This document shows, in pieces, positions 32,487-40,770 of a DNA stretch of 64,000 bases (position 1 is its first letter; every line of letters starts with the position of its first letter). The notes beneath the pieces are model-generated. The model did not search any database, was not told the DNA's origin, and was given only the letters and a program-made list of their open reading frames with translations. The DNA is taken from assembly GCF_016595465.1 (NCBI RefSeq), contig NZ_JAENIK010000011.1, positions 434,001 to 498,000 on the forward strand, written 5' to 3'. The DNA comes from Luteolibacter yonseiensis (lineage in GTDB: Bacteria > Verrucomicrobiota > Verrucomicrobiia > Verrucomicrobiales > Akkermansiaceae). The translations under genes and the position numbers were made by a program.

Positions 32487-33920
32487 TCAGCGCCGGAGCT
32501 GTGACTCGATGCGGGCGATGCTCTCTTTCAGCCCGGGCTCGTCGTCGATTTTCTCGCCCACCTTCTTGCAGGCGTGGATGACGGTGCCGTGGTCCCGGCC
32601 GCCGAAAGCCTCCCCGATCTCCATGAGTGATCCCTTGGTCAGCGAGCGGCTGAGATACATGGCTACCTGGCGAGGGAAGGCGATGCTCGCGGGACGGCGG
32701 CGGCTCGTCATGTCCGCGAGGCGGACGTCGAAATGCTCGGCCACGGCCTTCTGGATCGCGTCGATGCTGACCTGGCGGCTGGCTTCCTCGCGGATGAGGT
32801 CCTTGAGGAGGTGCTCGACCTTTTCCACGGTGACGCTTTCCCCGGCGAGCGAGGCGTAGGTGGCCACCCGCATGAGCGCGCCTTCCAGGCGGCGGACGTT
32901 GGTGCGGATTTTTTCCGCGAGGAACGTGAGGACGGACTCGTCCACGCGGACCTTCCAGTCGTGGGATTTCTTCTTGAGAATCGCCATCCGTGTTTCCATC
33001 TGCGGTGGCTGCATCTCGACCGTGAGACCGCATTCGAAGCGGGAGATGAGACGTGGCTCGAGGCTCTTGATCTCGCAGGCCGGGCGGTCGCAGGTGAGCA
33101 CGACCTGGTTCCGGCCATCCAGCAGAGTGTTGAAAGTGTGGAAGAACTCCTCCTGCGAGCGCTCCTTGCCGGCGAGGAACTGCACGTCGTCGATGAGCAG
33201 GACGTCCGAACTCCGGTAGCGGCGGCGGAATTTCTCGATGTCCCCCCTGCGGACGGCGTCGATGAACTCGTTGGTGAATTTCTCGCAGGTCAGATAAATG
33301 ACGCGCGAGCCGGGCTGGCGGCGCAGCAGCTCATGGCCGATGGCCTGCATGAGGTGGGTCTTGCCGAGGCCGGGGCCGCCGTAGATGAAGAGCGGATTGT
33401 AACCGACGCCGGATTTTTTGGCGACCGCCTCACATGCCGCGTGGGCGAACTGGCTGTTCGCTCCGACGACGAAGCTGGCGAAGGTGTGCGCCGGGTTCAG
33501 ACCCGCCGCCTTGATGCGGCGGTCGAGCGCCTCGCCTTCGAGCGCCGCGGCTTTCGTCGGGCGGGCTTGGGAAATGTTGGGGGTCGGCGAGCCGTCTTCG
33601 GAGTGGTCGGTCACACCGGATTCCTCGCCCACCACCACACGTACTTCTCGGACATCCTCGAACACGCCGGTCACCGCCATGGTGAGTTCCGGCAGGTAGT
33701 TCGTCTCGATCCATACCTGATGGATTTCGCCAGGAACCGCGATGGTGCCGATGTCGTCTTCCACGCCGAGCCAGCGCGCGGCGCGGAACCAACGTTGGAA
33801 TGCATCGTTGCTCACCATCACACGCAGCGATTCACAGACAGATTCCCAACCCCCGCTCGTCGTCAGGATTTCTCCAAACCCACCCTCCATCTCCTGTGTT
33901 AGCACGTCCTCCGATTCCAT
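32487..33920 (-). CDS. dnaA: Chromosomal replication initiator protein
   Basis: 477 residues in the usual four-domain arrangement. Domain I is near 20-90, a variable linker follows, and the AAA+ domain has Walker A GGPGLGKTH, Walker B LLIDDVQFLAG and sensor text ACEIKSLEPRLISRFECGL. The C-terminal DNA-binding helix-turn-helix ends with GGRDHGTVIHACKKV, the DnaA signature. It binds the origin and melts it to start replication. It is first in the dnaA-dnaN pair. The gap upstream is the natural place to look for oriC and for autoregulation sites. Confidence 0.97.
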   Translation of the reverse strand: MESEDVLTQEMEGGFGEILTTSGGWESVCESLRVMVSNDAFQRWFRAARWLGVEDDIGTIAVPGEIHQVWIETNYLPELTMAVTGVFEDVREVRVVVGEESGVTDHSEDGSPTPNISQARPTKAAALEGEALDRRIKAAGLNPAHTFASFVVGANSQFAHAACEAVAKKSGVGYNPLFIYGGPGLGKTHLMQAIGHELLRRQPGSRVIYLTCEKFTNEFIDAVRRGDIEKFRRRYRSSDVLLIDDVQFLAGKERSQEEFFHTFNTLLDGRNQVVLTCDRPACEIKSLEPRLISRFECGLTVEMQPPQMETRMAILKKKSHDWKVRVDESVLTFLAEKIRTNVRRLEGALMRVATYASLAGESVTVEKVEHLLKDLIREEASRQVSIDAIQKAVAEHFDVRLADMTSRRRPASIAFPRQVAMYLSRSLTKGSLMEIGEAFGGRDHGTVIHACKKVGEKIDDEPGLKESIARIESQLRR

Positions 33921-34294
33921 TATTTGATCAATCTTTTTAAAATTTCAAGCAAGCCACATTACGAACACCATCCCCCGGGTGGTGTGTTGCGGCTGGGTGG
34001 GGAGAATGGGCGGATTGTTTTACCCGGGGGAGATCTTTTTATCAGCTTCTAACAATTGGTCGCGGAGGTCCGTATTCCACAAGGGTTCCACGGAGAATAT
34101 TTTTAAAAACTTGACCGTGATTTTATTACGGGTTCTTAAACTATTCCGAAAGCGGGCCAGCTGAATGACGTCTATATTGCTGTAAATAAATAGGTTGGAG
34201 TGTGACAAATTTGTCGCAAATCATGATGAGTGGCATGGCACGTCGTCCCGCCGCCCTTAGCCCACGAGTATCAAGGACATGCATCCGCCCGTCC
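33921..34294. other. Candidate oriC / dnaA promoter region
   Basis: 374 bases without a gene upstream of dnaA, with AT-rich runs between about 34040 and 34200. TCCCCCGGGT (33971-33980) and ACCCGGGGGA (34022-34031) are perfect inverted copies 41 bases apart, and a 12-base palindrome lies at 34204-34215. I searched both strands for TTATNCACA-type boxes and found none closer than two mismatches (TATTCCACA near 34073). Origin status therefore rests on position and base composition only. Confidence 0.4.
34204..34215. promoter_or_regulatory. Perfect 12-bp palindrome GACAAATTTGTC
   Basis: The core is fully symmetric, and the wider 18-base site (TG at the left, CA at the right) is symmetric at 16 positions. 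It lies 79 bases beyond the stop of the SSS symporter and about 284 bases upstream of dnaA. The shape fits a dimeric repressor operator. No second copy was found elsewhere in the window by eye. Confidence 0.45.
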
Positions 34295-35956
34295 TCAGCG
34301 TGCGGTGGCGGAGCGTGTCCGATCACTTTTGAAGCAGAGCGCGACGGCCACCGTGACGAGGGTTCCGGCCAGGATGCGCCAGGTGAATTTCAGCACGGGC
34401 ATCCACTCGGGATTCTGATAGAGATCGATGTTCGGATCGCCCGTGAACATGCTCCATACGTCGTTGGGCAGGTCGCTGAGGACGGCCACGACCACGATGC
34501 CCGCGGTCATCGCGATGAGGTTGCCGATCTCGCTGCCGCGGTTCTTCGTGAAGAGCGCGACGATGAACACGCCGAGCAGCGCGCCGTAAGTGTAACCGAA
34601 GCTGCCCAGGATGATCGGGATGATGCTGAGGCTCGGATTGTGAGCCTTGACGAAAGCGGTGGCGAGACCGACCAAGATCAGGATCAGGGCGAATCCCACG
34701 GTGCTGAGCTTGATGATCCTGACACGGGCATTGTCATCCTCCGGCGTCTTGAACCAACGGAAGTGGAAGTCCCGCGAGTAGCTGGTGGCCAGCGAATTCA
34801 TGGCCGTGCCGAGCGAACCCATGGTGGTCGCAAGCACGCCCGCGATCACGAGTCCCCGCAATCCGCCGGGCATCACATCCACGACGAAATACGGGAAAAT
34901 CATCGAACTGTCGGGTTTCCCCCCTGCCATCGGAAGATTCGGATCGTTCGCGATGTGGCCATAATAGACCGAGAGCAGGATGCCGATGGTGAGAACGGCG
35001 TAGGTCACGGGAATGTCCGCGATGCCGGAAAGGATCGTCGCCACGGCGCTCTGGCGTTTGTTTTTCGCGGTGAGCATGCGCTGGACCATGTCCTGGTCGG
35101 TGCCGTGTGTGGCGAGCGTTACGAACAATGAGCCGAGGAAAGCCGCCCAGATGTTGTAGGAACTTTGCAGGACGCTTTTGACCTCGCCCCAGACCACTCC
35201 GTATTTTGCCACAAACTCCGGAGTGGGGGGCACATCGCCGCGGACCTTCCAGAAAATCAGATCCGTCGGCTTGCCGAGGTAGCTCTTCGCGCCTTCCCAT
35301 CCGCCGGGGATGTGGCCCAGCAGGTACCAGACGGAAAAGCCGAGCGCGCCGAAGAGCACCGCGATCTGGAGGACGTCGGTCCAGATCACCGCCTTGATTC
35401 CGCCGACAGCCGTGTAGGCCGCGGTCATCAGCGTGATGACCAGCAGCGCGCCACCCGTCAGCCAGAACTGCTCCCAACTGTCCAGGGGCTGCCCCGGGTG
35501 GAGGCGGTTCCACATCACGATGAGCAGAAGCGTCGGCACCCACAGCCGCGATCCGCTGGCCAGCGAGCGGGTGATCAGGAAAATCACGCTCGCCATGCTG
35601 CGTGTCTTCGGGCCGAAACGGATTTCCAGAAACTCATAGATGCTCACCACGTTGTGTTTGTAGAATGCAGGGATGAACAACCCGCTCACCACCAGCCGGG
35701 CCAGCAGGTAGCCGATCATCAGCTGGGCGTACAGGTAGTTTCGTGACTCGAATCCCTCGCCAGGCGAACCGAAAAAAGTCCCCGCGCTGATTTCCGAAGC
35801 CAGGATCGATGCCAGCACCGCCCACCATGGGATGGATCTGCCGCCCAGCGCGAATTCAGACACATCCTTGTTCCGCCGGCTGAAATACACGCCGATTCCA
35901 ATGATGATGGCGAAATAAATCCCGATGATGACCAGATCAAACCCTAGTGCCGACAT
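34295..35956 (-). CDS. Sodium:solute symporter (SSS family)
   Basis: 553 residues with about 13-14 TM helices. SSS landmarks are the N-terminal YFSRRNKDVSEFALGGRSIPWWAVLASILASEISAGTF (unwound TM1 region), TAVGGIKAVIWTDVLQ in TM5-6 and the TM8 text AGVLATTMGSLGTAMNSLAT, whose Ser/Thr residues bind sodium. It resembles the sugar- and sialic-acid-type symporters common next to glycan-degrading genes in Verrucomicrobia and Planctomycetes. No enzyme gene is joined to it here, so the solute is not known. It is monocistronic or at the end of the transcript from 38878. Confidence 0.92.
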   Translation of the reverse strand: MSALGFDLVIIGIYFAIIIGIGVYFSRRNKDVSEFALGGRSIPWWAVLASILASEISAGTFFGSPGEGFESRNYLYAQLMIGYLLARLVVSGLFIPAFYKHNVVSIYEFLEIRFGPKTRSMASVIFLITRSLASGSRLWVPTLLLIVMWNRLHPGQPLDSWEQFWLTGGALLVITLMTAAYTAVGGIKAVIWTDVLQIAVLFGALGFSVWYLLGHIPGGWEGAKSYLGKPTDLIFWKVRGDVPPTPEFVAKYGVVWGEVKSVLQSSYNIWAAFLGSLFVTLATHGTDQDMVQRMLTAKNKRQSAVATILSGIADIPVTYAVLTIGILLSVYYGHIANDPNLPMAGGKPDSSMIFPYFVVDVMPGGLRGLVIAGVLATTMGSLGTAMNSLATSYSRDFHFRWFKTPEDDNARVRIIKLSTVGFALILILVGLATAFVKAHNPSLSIIPIILGSFGYTYGALLGVFIVALFTKNRGSEIGNLIAMTAGIVVVAVLSDLPNDVWSMFTGDPNIDLYQNPEWMPVLKFTWRILAGTLVTVAVALCFKSDRTRSATAR

Positions 35957-36020
35957 GCCCGGATGCTACGGGCCGCGGCCGACGTTCCAAGCGGATTGTT
36001 GAGATCCCATCCGGTTGGCG

Positions 36021-37325
36021 CTATTTCCGCTTCTTCTCTTCCCACGAAGCCCGCCAGGACTTGACCGTTTCGAGGTAGGCGGGATCCTGGATCTGTGCGA
36101 TGGCGGTTGCGGATTTTTCGGGATCGTTGAAAACCTCGAGATTGACCTTGGAATATTCCCCCAGGGCATGGTCGCGCCAGTAGCCGTCCTCCATTTCCTG
36201 AATCCAGCGCCATGCCTCTTCCGGTGCCTTGCGGATGTACGGCTCCACACCGCTGTGGAACATCCCGCTCGTTTCCTCGCGTGGCGGCAGGGTTGCCGCC
36301 CAGCCGGCGAGTTCGACGGGATCCGCTTTCTCCTCCATTCTCCGGACGGATTCCGCGGCGTTTTCATCCAGAAACTTCCAGTCCCCCGCGGCGACGAAAT
36401 GATCCAGCGAGCCCCGGACAATTTCGGGGTTGTCGGAGAACTTCACAAGCCTTCCGGCAAAACGGTCGCGTTTGTCCGAAGGTATTTCCTGAATCTCTGA
36501 GAAAATTTCCCCGGCGCCGGGTGAATGTCCGGGTCTGAAGAGACGTGCCGACGCGACCGAAAGGTAATATTCCCCGAGGACGGTGTTGGGCGTCTTCAGC
36601 CGGTCCATCAGCTCCTCCTTGGTGAAATCCTGCGCCGCTTTTGTTATCATGACTGTTCCCAGTCCTTCCAGCGGCACTCCCTGACCTGCCTTTTCCTCGG
36701 CCAGATCCAGAACTTTCGTCAGGGCGTTGATGTCTTTCGCGCCCTGGAACGAAGCATTCAAGGCCAAGGCGAAATCCCCTCCTTTCATCTCACGAAGGTA
36801 GGAAAAATAGAGCTGCTGGTCGTGTTCGAACAAGGTGGCCGACCAAGCTTTCAGGAGTACCGCACTTTCCAAAATTCCGGGTTTCTTTTGCTGGATGAGC
36901 TTCCAGACCTCTTCCGTGCGGTTTTTGAAACTCTCGGCAAACGCACTGTGGAAATAAAAAGCCGCAGCATCCATCCTGCTGTTGGGATTGCGGCTCCATG
37001 ACTCGGAAAACGCCGCCTTCAGGGCTCCTTCAAGATCCTTGTCCGCCCATTCCTTCAGCAGTTTGAGCTGCCAGTCCGTCCGCTCTCTCCGACCCCACTT
37101 TTTCGCGGCGACGGCATCCCAGGCGGCCTGATATTCCGCTACCGTCATGCTCCTTTTTGCCCGCTCGATCTGGTCTGGAGCCTCCCGTTCCATGGACTTT
37201 CCGGGCGGTGACGGCGCAAGTATTTCAGGTTTTTCCGTGCCGGACCATTTCCCGGCAGAGAAGGCGCTTAAGAATGCCGCCAGCCCGACGCAGAGATGTG
37301 CGGCGATTTTGTATGGCGGTTTCAT
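36021..37325 (-). CDS. Secreted/anchored helical-repeat protein, member 2 of an overlapping pair
   Basis: 434 residues. The ATG at 37325 overlaps the stop of the upstream gene (ATGA), fixing the start. A signal anchor lies at about 6-25 (IAAHLCVGLAAFLSAFSAG). The rest is almost wholly alpha-helical with Trp/Ala/Glu-rich repeats such as AAWDAVAAKKWG, EGALKAAFSESW and WRWIQEMEDGYWRDHALGEY, suggesting a TPR- or HEAT-like solenoid outside the inner membrane. I recognise no named family; similar anchored solenoids are frequent in Verrucomicrobia. It is coupled to 37322-38878, which has the same plan. Confidence 0.78.
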   Translation of the reverse strand: MKPPYKIAAHLCVGLAAFLSAFSAGKWSGTEKPEILAPSPPGKSMEREAPDQIERAKRSMTVAEYQAAWDAVAAKKWGRRERTDWQLKLLKEWADKDLEGALKAAFSESWSRNPNSRMDAAAFYFHSAFAESFKNRTEEVWKLIQQKKPGILESAVLLKAWSATLFEHDQQLYFSYLREMKGGDFALALNASFQGAKDINALTKVLDLAEEKAGQGVPLEGLGTVMITKAAQDFTKEELMDRLKTPNTVLGEYYLSVASARLFRPGHSPGAGEIFSEIQEIPSDKRDRFAGRLVKFSDNPEIVRGSLDHFVAAGDWKFLDENAAESVRRMEEKADPVELAGWAATLPPREETSGMFHSGVEPYIRKAPEEAWRWIQEMEDGYWRDHALGEYSKVNLEVFNDPEKSATAIAQIQDPAYLETVKSWRASWEEKKRK

Positions 37326-38878
37326 GGCTGATTCAGGAGTTTCCCCGCTTCGACGGACAGTTGTGAAAAGCCACCTTGCGCGATGCTTTTCAATGCCCGG
37401 GTTTTGTTCGCGCCCGTTGGCAAGGTCTTGATCCACTCGAGATAGGAGGTGCCGTAAGCGTGGATCCGGGCGTGGGATTTCCTGTCCCAAGCGTCCTGCA
37501 ACGAAGCCTGCAACCCATCGTCTCCCGTGGTGTCCACGCTTTCCGTCAGTCTGAAAAAAGCATCAGGGTTTATATTGTTGCTCCAAGCGCGGGCGGCATC
37601 CGCCTTCTGTTTCTCCTGTTCCTTGGGCGGCATGCCGGTTAACATGCCCAATGCGGCGTGCGGATTTTCCTCCGCCAGAGTCCGGAACAACTGGCTGTCG
37701 TATGCGGAGCGGTAGTCTCCCGGATCGACGGTATTGGCCTTTGCGAGTTTCAAGACTTCGCCGACGTCGAGGACTCCGTGACGGAAGCCAAACAGGGAGT
37801 CGTCGTCACCGCCGTCGGCATTGAAGCAGTTGCGGAGAGAATTCCGGATCATTCCGTCCGCGATCCATTCCTCGTCCTTTTTTTTCACAGTGCCGGGTGC
37901 CGTCCAGGAATAATAGTTTTCCCAAACTTGTTGTTTTTTTGCCTCTTTTTCCAAGGTCCCCAATTCCCGCATGAGGCCGAGCCGCTGGTGGAGTGTGATT
38001 CCCGGGATGATGCTGTCAGACGAGCCGAACACTCCTGACGCCATGGCTTCCCGGATTTCCTGAGAAAGTTCTCCGTTTTCCCATTTTGTCATGATCCATT
38101 CTCCACCGCTGGAGCCTTCCATACGCGCCGCGATTGCCGCCATCGCAGCGGCGGAGGATTTTGGATCCAGCGCGGCGAGCAATTCATCCCGGCGTTCGAC
38201 CGGCCATTCCTTGCCGAGCTCCCCGCCGGCTTGCCCGCTCTCGAAAAACACCGGAGATGTCTCCCTCAACTGTTTCAGTTCCTGCATCGAGCCGCGTTTC
38301 GCGAGATCCTTCGAAATGACGGGAGTCAGCAGGTCGACGAGTTTCCCTGCTCCGGAGATGGCGTCCATCAATGCCGGCAGGCCGTGCTTTTCGAGGTATT
38401 TTCCGGCGAAATCGTTGAAGAAGACATTGGCCACCATGCGCGAGTTTCCTCCGTAGGCGTAGCCCCTCCCCACAAAGGTAAAGGCGGCTTGGGGATCATG
38501 ATCGATCCATTGGCTGAAGAGAGCTCCCAGTGTGGCCAACTGGTCGACTCCCTGAGCCGCACCCATCGCAGGGGAATATTCCGCCAGCAACTTCTGGAAA
38601 TCCGCCGCCGGATCCGCGGAGACCGGCAGGGTTTTGCTGATTTCATTGAAGCGGTCTGTTATGGAGCCCTTGGCGGGCGACGACGGGGATTTGTGTTTTT
38701 GAACAAAGGCATCGAGCAAATCCTCCCCACCGGGCCTGGCCGGTTTGACGGGTGCGATTTCCTTGGAGACGATCTGTTGCGGCCCACCGTGTTTCGGCCT
38801 CGCGATCCATCCGGCGGTCCCGCCGATGGCGGCCACCGTGATATAGGAAAGCCATTTCGCCGGGAGGGCATCATTCAT
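37322..38878 (-). CDS. Secreted/anchored helical-repeat protein, member 1 of an overlapping pair
   Basis: 518 residues from the ATG at 38878. Upstream in-frame residues to 38947 are possible, but the ATG at 38878 directly precedes a membrane anchor (WLSYITVAAIGGTAGWIA). The ectodomain is helical, with repeated units of about 35 residues featuring W, R and DP turns (FSQWIDHDPQAAFTF, AARAWSNNINPDAFF and LTGMPPKEQEKQ). No enzymatic motif is seen. It overlaps the following gene by four bases, so the two are made together and may act as partners. Function unknown. Confidence 0.78.
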   Translation of the reverse strand: MNDALPAKWLSYITVAAIGGTAGWIARPKHGGPQQIVSKEIAPVKPARPGGEDLLDAFVQKHKSPSSPAKGSITDRFNEISKTLPVSADPAADFQKLLAEYSPAMGAAQGVDQLATLGALFSQWIDHDPQAAFTFVGRGYAYGGNSRMVANVFFNDFAGKYLEKHGLPALMDAISGAGKLVDLLTPVISKDLAKRGSMQELKQLRETSPVFFESGQAGGELGKEWPVERRDELLAALDPKSSAAAMAAIAARMEGSSGGEWIMTKWENGELSQEIREAMASGVFGSSDSIIPGITLHQRLGLMRELGTLEKEAKKQQVWENYYSWTAPGTVKKKDEEWIADGMIRNSLRNCFNADGGDDDSLFGFRHGVLDVGEVLKLAKANTVDPGDYRSAYDSQLFRTLAEENPHAALGMLTGMPPKEQEKQKADAARAWSNNINPDAFFRLTESVDTTGDDGLQASLQDAWDRKSHARIHAYGTSYLEWIKTLPTGANKTRALKSIAQGGFSQLSVEAGKLLNQP

Positions 38879-38994
38879 CTTCGAAGCCCTATCAGGCGGC
38901 TTGGAAACCGCCAGTAAGAAATCGGCCGCCGGGAGTGCTGCTGTCACCCGTTCATGGGATGGACTTTATTTTCTTCCACCCATTTATTCATGCC

Positions 38995-39819
38995 ATGCGA
39001 AATTCCGCCGTTTTCACCCGCCGTACCTTGTTGGGAATGGTCGCCGCGCTACTGGTCCTGCCTCTTTCGGCCGAGGACGAGCGGCCCATCGAAAAAGACG
39101 GGCCGAAAGAAAAGACGGTTTCCAACAATCTGCCCACCCTCTGGATCGCGGGTGACTCCACGGTGAAATCCAACGCTCCCATGCGCGGCTGGGGGCAGGA
39201 TCTCGGGACGTTTTTCGACTCCACGAAAATCAATGTCGTCAACAAGGCCATTGGCGGGCGTTCCTCGCGGACGTTTTTCACGGAAGGCCGCTGGAACGAG
39301 ATACTCGACGCTCTCAAGCCGGGGGATTTCGTCATCATCCAGTTCGGCCACAACGATGTGGGTCCTCTCGACGCCCGGGGGAAATTCCGTGGCTCGGTGA
39401 AAGGAATCGGCGGGGAAACGGAAAAGGTCGTCAAGCCGGATGGCAGTGAGGAAGAAGTCCGCAGCTACGGGTGGTACCTGCGGGAGATGGCCCGCTCCGC
39501 CCGGGAGAAAAAAGCCCGGGTCATCCTCTGCTCGCCTGTTCCCCACAAGAAGTTCGACGGCGGGGGGAAGTTCGTCCGCGACTGGGCGGAATTCCGGGGA
39601 TGGGTGGAGGCTTGCGCGAAAGCCGAACACGCGGCGTATGTCGATCTGGCGGAGATCATCGCCACCGAGTATGACAAGCTGCCCCAAGCCACCGTCGAAA
39701 GCTACTTCGCCGACAAGGGCACGCACACCAACGCGGAAGGTTCTCTGGTCAATGCGAAGGCCGTGGTGTCGGGACTGCGGGGCATTCCGACTTCCCCGCT
39801 GGACCGATATCTGAAATAA
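38995..39819 (+). CDS. SGNH-type esterase (rhamnogalacturonan acetylesterase-like, CE12)
   Basis: 274 residues from the ATG at 38995. A signal peptide with paired Arg (FTRRTLLGMVAALLVLPLSA) is seen. The four SGNH blocks are present: GDST with the catalytic Ser, the Gly of IGGRSSR, GHND with the Asn, and the late His in DKGTHTN. Spacing and text (LWIAGDSTVKSNAPMRGWGQ) match rhamnogalacturonan acetylesterases, which remove acetyl groups from pectic polymers. It acts outside the cytoplasm. It is convergent with the exonuclease gene and has no pectinase neighbour, so the substrate is inferred from family alone. Confidence 0.88.
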   Translation: MRNSAVFTRRTLLGMVAALLVLPLSAEDERPIEKDGPKEKTVSNNLPTLWIAGDSTVKSNAPMRGWGQDLGTFFDSTKINVVNKAIGGRSSRTFFTEGRWNEILDALKPGDFVIIQFGHNDVGPLDARGKFRGSVKGIGGETEKVVKPDGSEEEVRSYGWYLREMARSAREKKARVILCSPVPHKKFDGGGKFVRDWAEFRGWVEACAKAEHAAYVDLAEIIATEYDKLPQATVESYFADKGTHTNAEGSLVNAKAVVSGLRGIPTSPLDRYLK

Positions 39820-39835
39820 GGAACCTCAACGGAAA

Positions 39836-40441
39836 TCAGTTTCCTCCCGCTTCCCGCAGGGCGTGGAAGACCTTGATCGCCGCGTAGGCGTCGTTCGCCG
39901 CGTAGACCAGCTGGCTCTCGGACAGCTCTTTTGCCGCCCAGTTGGAGGTGGTCACGGATTTGGATTTCCTCAGCCTGCGGTTGAAGTAAATCGCGATGGC
40001 GGATTTGGCACCGATGGGGTTGCGGTAACCCATTTGCTTGAACGAACGATCCAGGTCGATGATCGACGCCGGGCGGATGCCGAAGCGTTGGGAAATCTGG
40101 TGGAGGTCCCCTCCGAGGCCGAAGCCGATCTTGATGAGTTTGTCGGATTTCAAGAGTTCGATGATGGCCGGCCGGCTCGCGTCCACATGGGATTGGAAAA
40201 TGAACGCTTCCGAAAGGGTGGAAAACTGCAGGACATGGGGGCCTTCCGATTTTTGGCCCTTGAGAAAAGTGGGTTTTGATTCGGTATCGAAACCTACCTC
40301 ACCTGTCTGCATCAGTTTCTCGATCGCGTGCGCCGCTGATTCGGCGTCCTTCACCACGTGGATTTGGCCGGGGCCGAGCCCCTCGAAGGGTTCCAATCCG
40401 GCGATGTCGATTTTGGAGGGTGGCGTTTTTGGATCGATCAT
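39836..40441 (-). CDS. Stand-alone DEDDy 3'-5' exonuclease (RNase D-like)
   Basis: 201 residues with only the exonuclease fold. Acidic residues of ExoI (FDTES, Asp52 and Glu54), ExoII (LGGDL, Asp112) and ExoIII (Tyr180 and Asp184 in YAANDAYAA) form the DEDDy set. It lacks the HRDC domains of full RNase D and so resembles short 3'-5' exonuclease-domain proteins. The likely role is trimming of RNA or DNA 3' ends in the cytoplasm. It is transcribed alone, convergent with the SGNH gene and divergent from glgB. Confidence 0.88.
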   Translation of the reverse strand: MIDPKTPPSKIDIAGLEPFEGLGPGQIHVVKDAESAAHAIEKLMQTGEVGFDTESKPTFLKGQKSEGPHVLQFSTLSEAFIFQSHVDASRPAIIELLKSDKLIKIGFGLGGDLHQISQRFGIRPASIIDLDRSFKQMGYRNPIGAKSAIAIYFNRRLRKSKSVTTSNWAAKELSESQLVYAANDAYAAIKVFHALREAGGN

Positions 40442-40770
40442 TGGGATTGGCTACCGGATGTTTTGGCGAGGTCTGTCGTGCCGGGTGGTCGATCCGGGGG
40501 CCTTCGGCTTCCTTGTCAGGATTCCTACACGTTTATTTCGCCAAAGGCAAACCGCTTGAACAAACGGCGCAAGTTTTCCCGGATTCCGCGTCGATGGGGC
40601 GGCCTTTGAACAAATCGGGGAGTCAGTGCGGATCGCGTTTCCGCTGTTGGGGATGGGTAGGAAGTCAGGCCCGAACCCCCGGGAGACGGAATCGATTCCC
40701 GGAAACCTCTGCCGGGAAATGGTCCGATTTGGCTTCCCGCGCCGCGGTGGAACCGGCAACCTCAGGCGTA
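40442..40770. other. Divergent intergenic region between exonuclease and glgB
   Basis: 329 bases. Two open readings cross it on the plus strand, but their composition looks like shadow coding, and neither shows a ribosome site or a known family. It should hold promoters for both neighbours; I could not fix -35/-10 boxes by eye. No hairpin stands out. Confidence 0.5.

Noticed and set aside
33921..34294. Canonical DnaA boxes in the dnaA upstream gap
   Set aside because: Both strands were searched for TTATNCACA and close variants; the best candidate has two mismatches, so no box is annotated.
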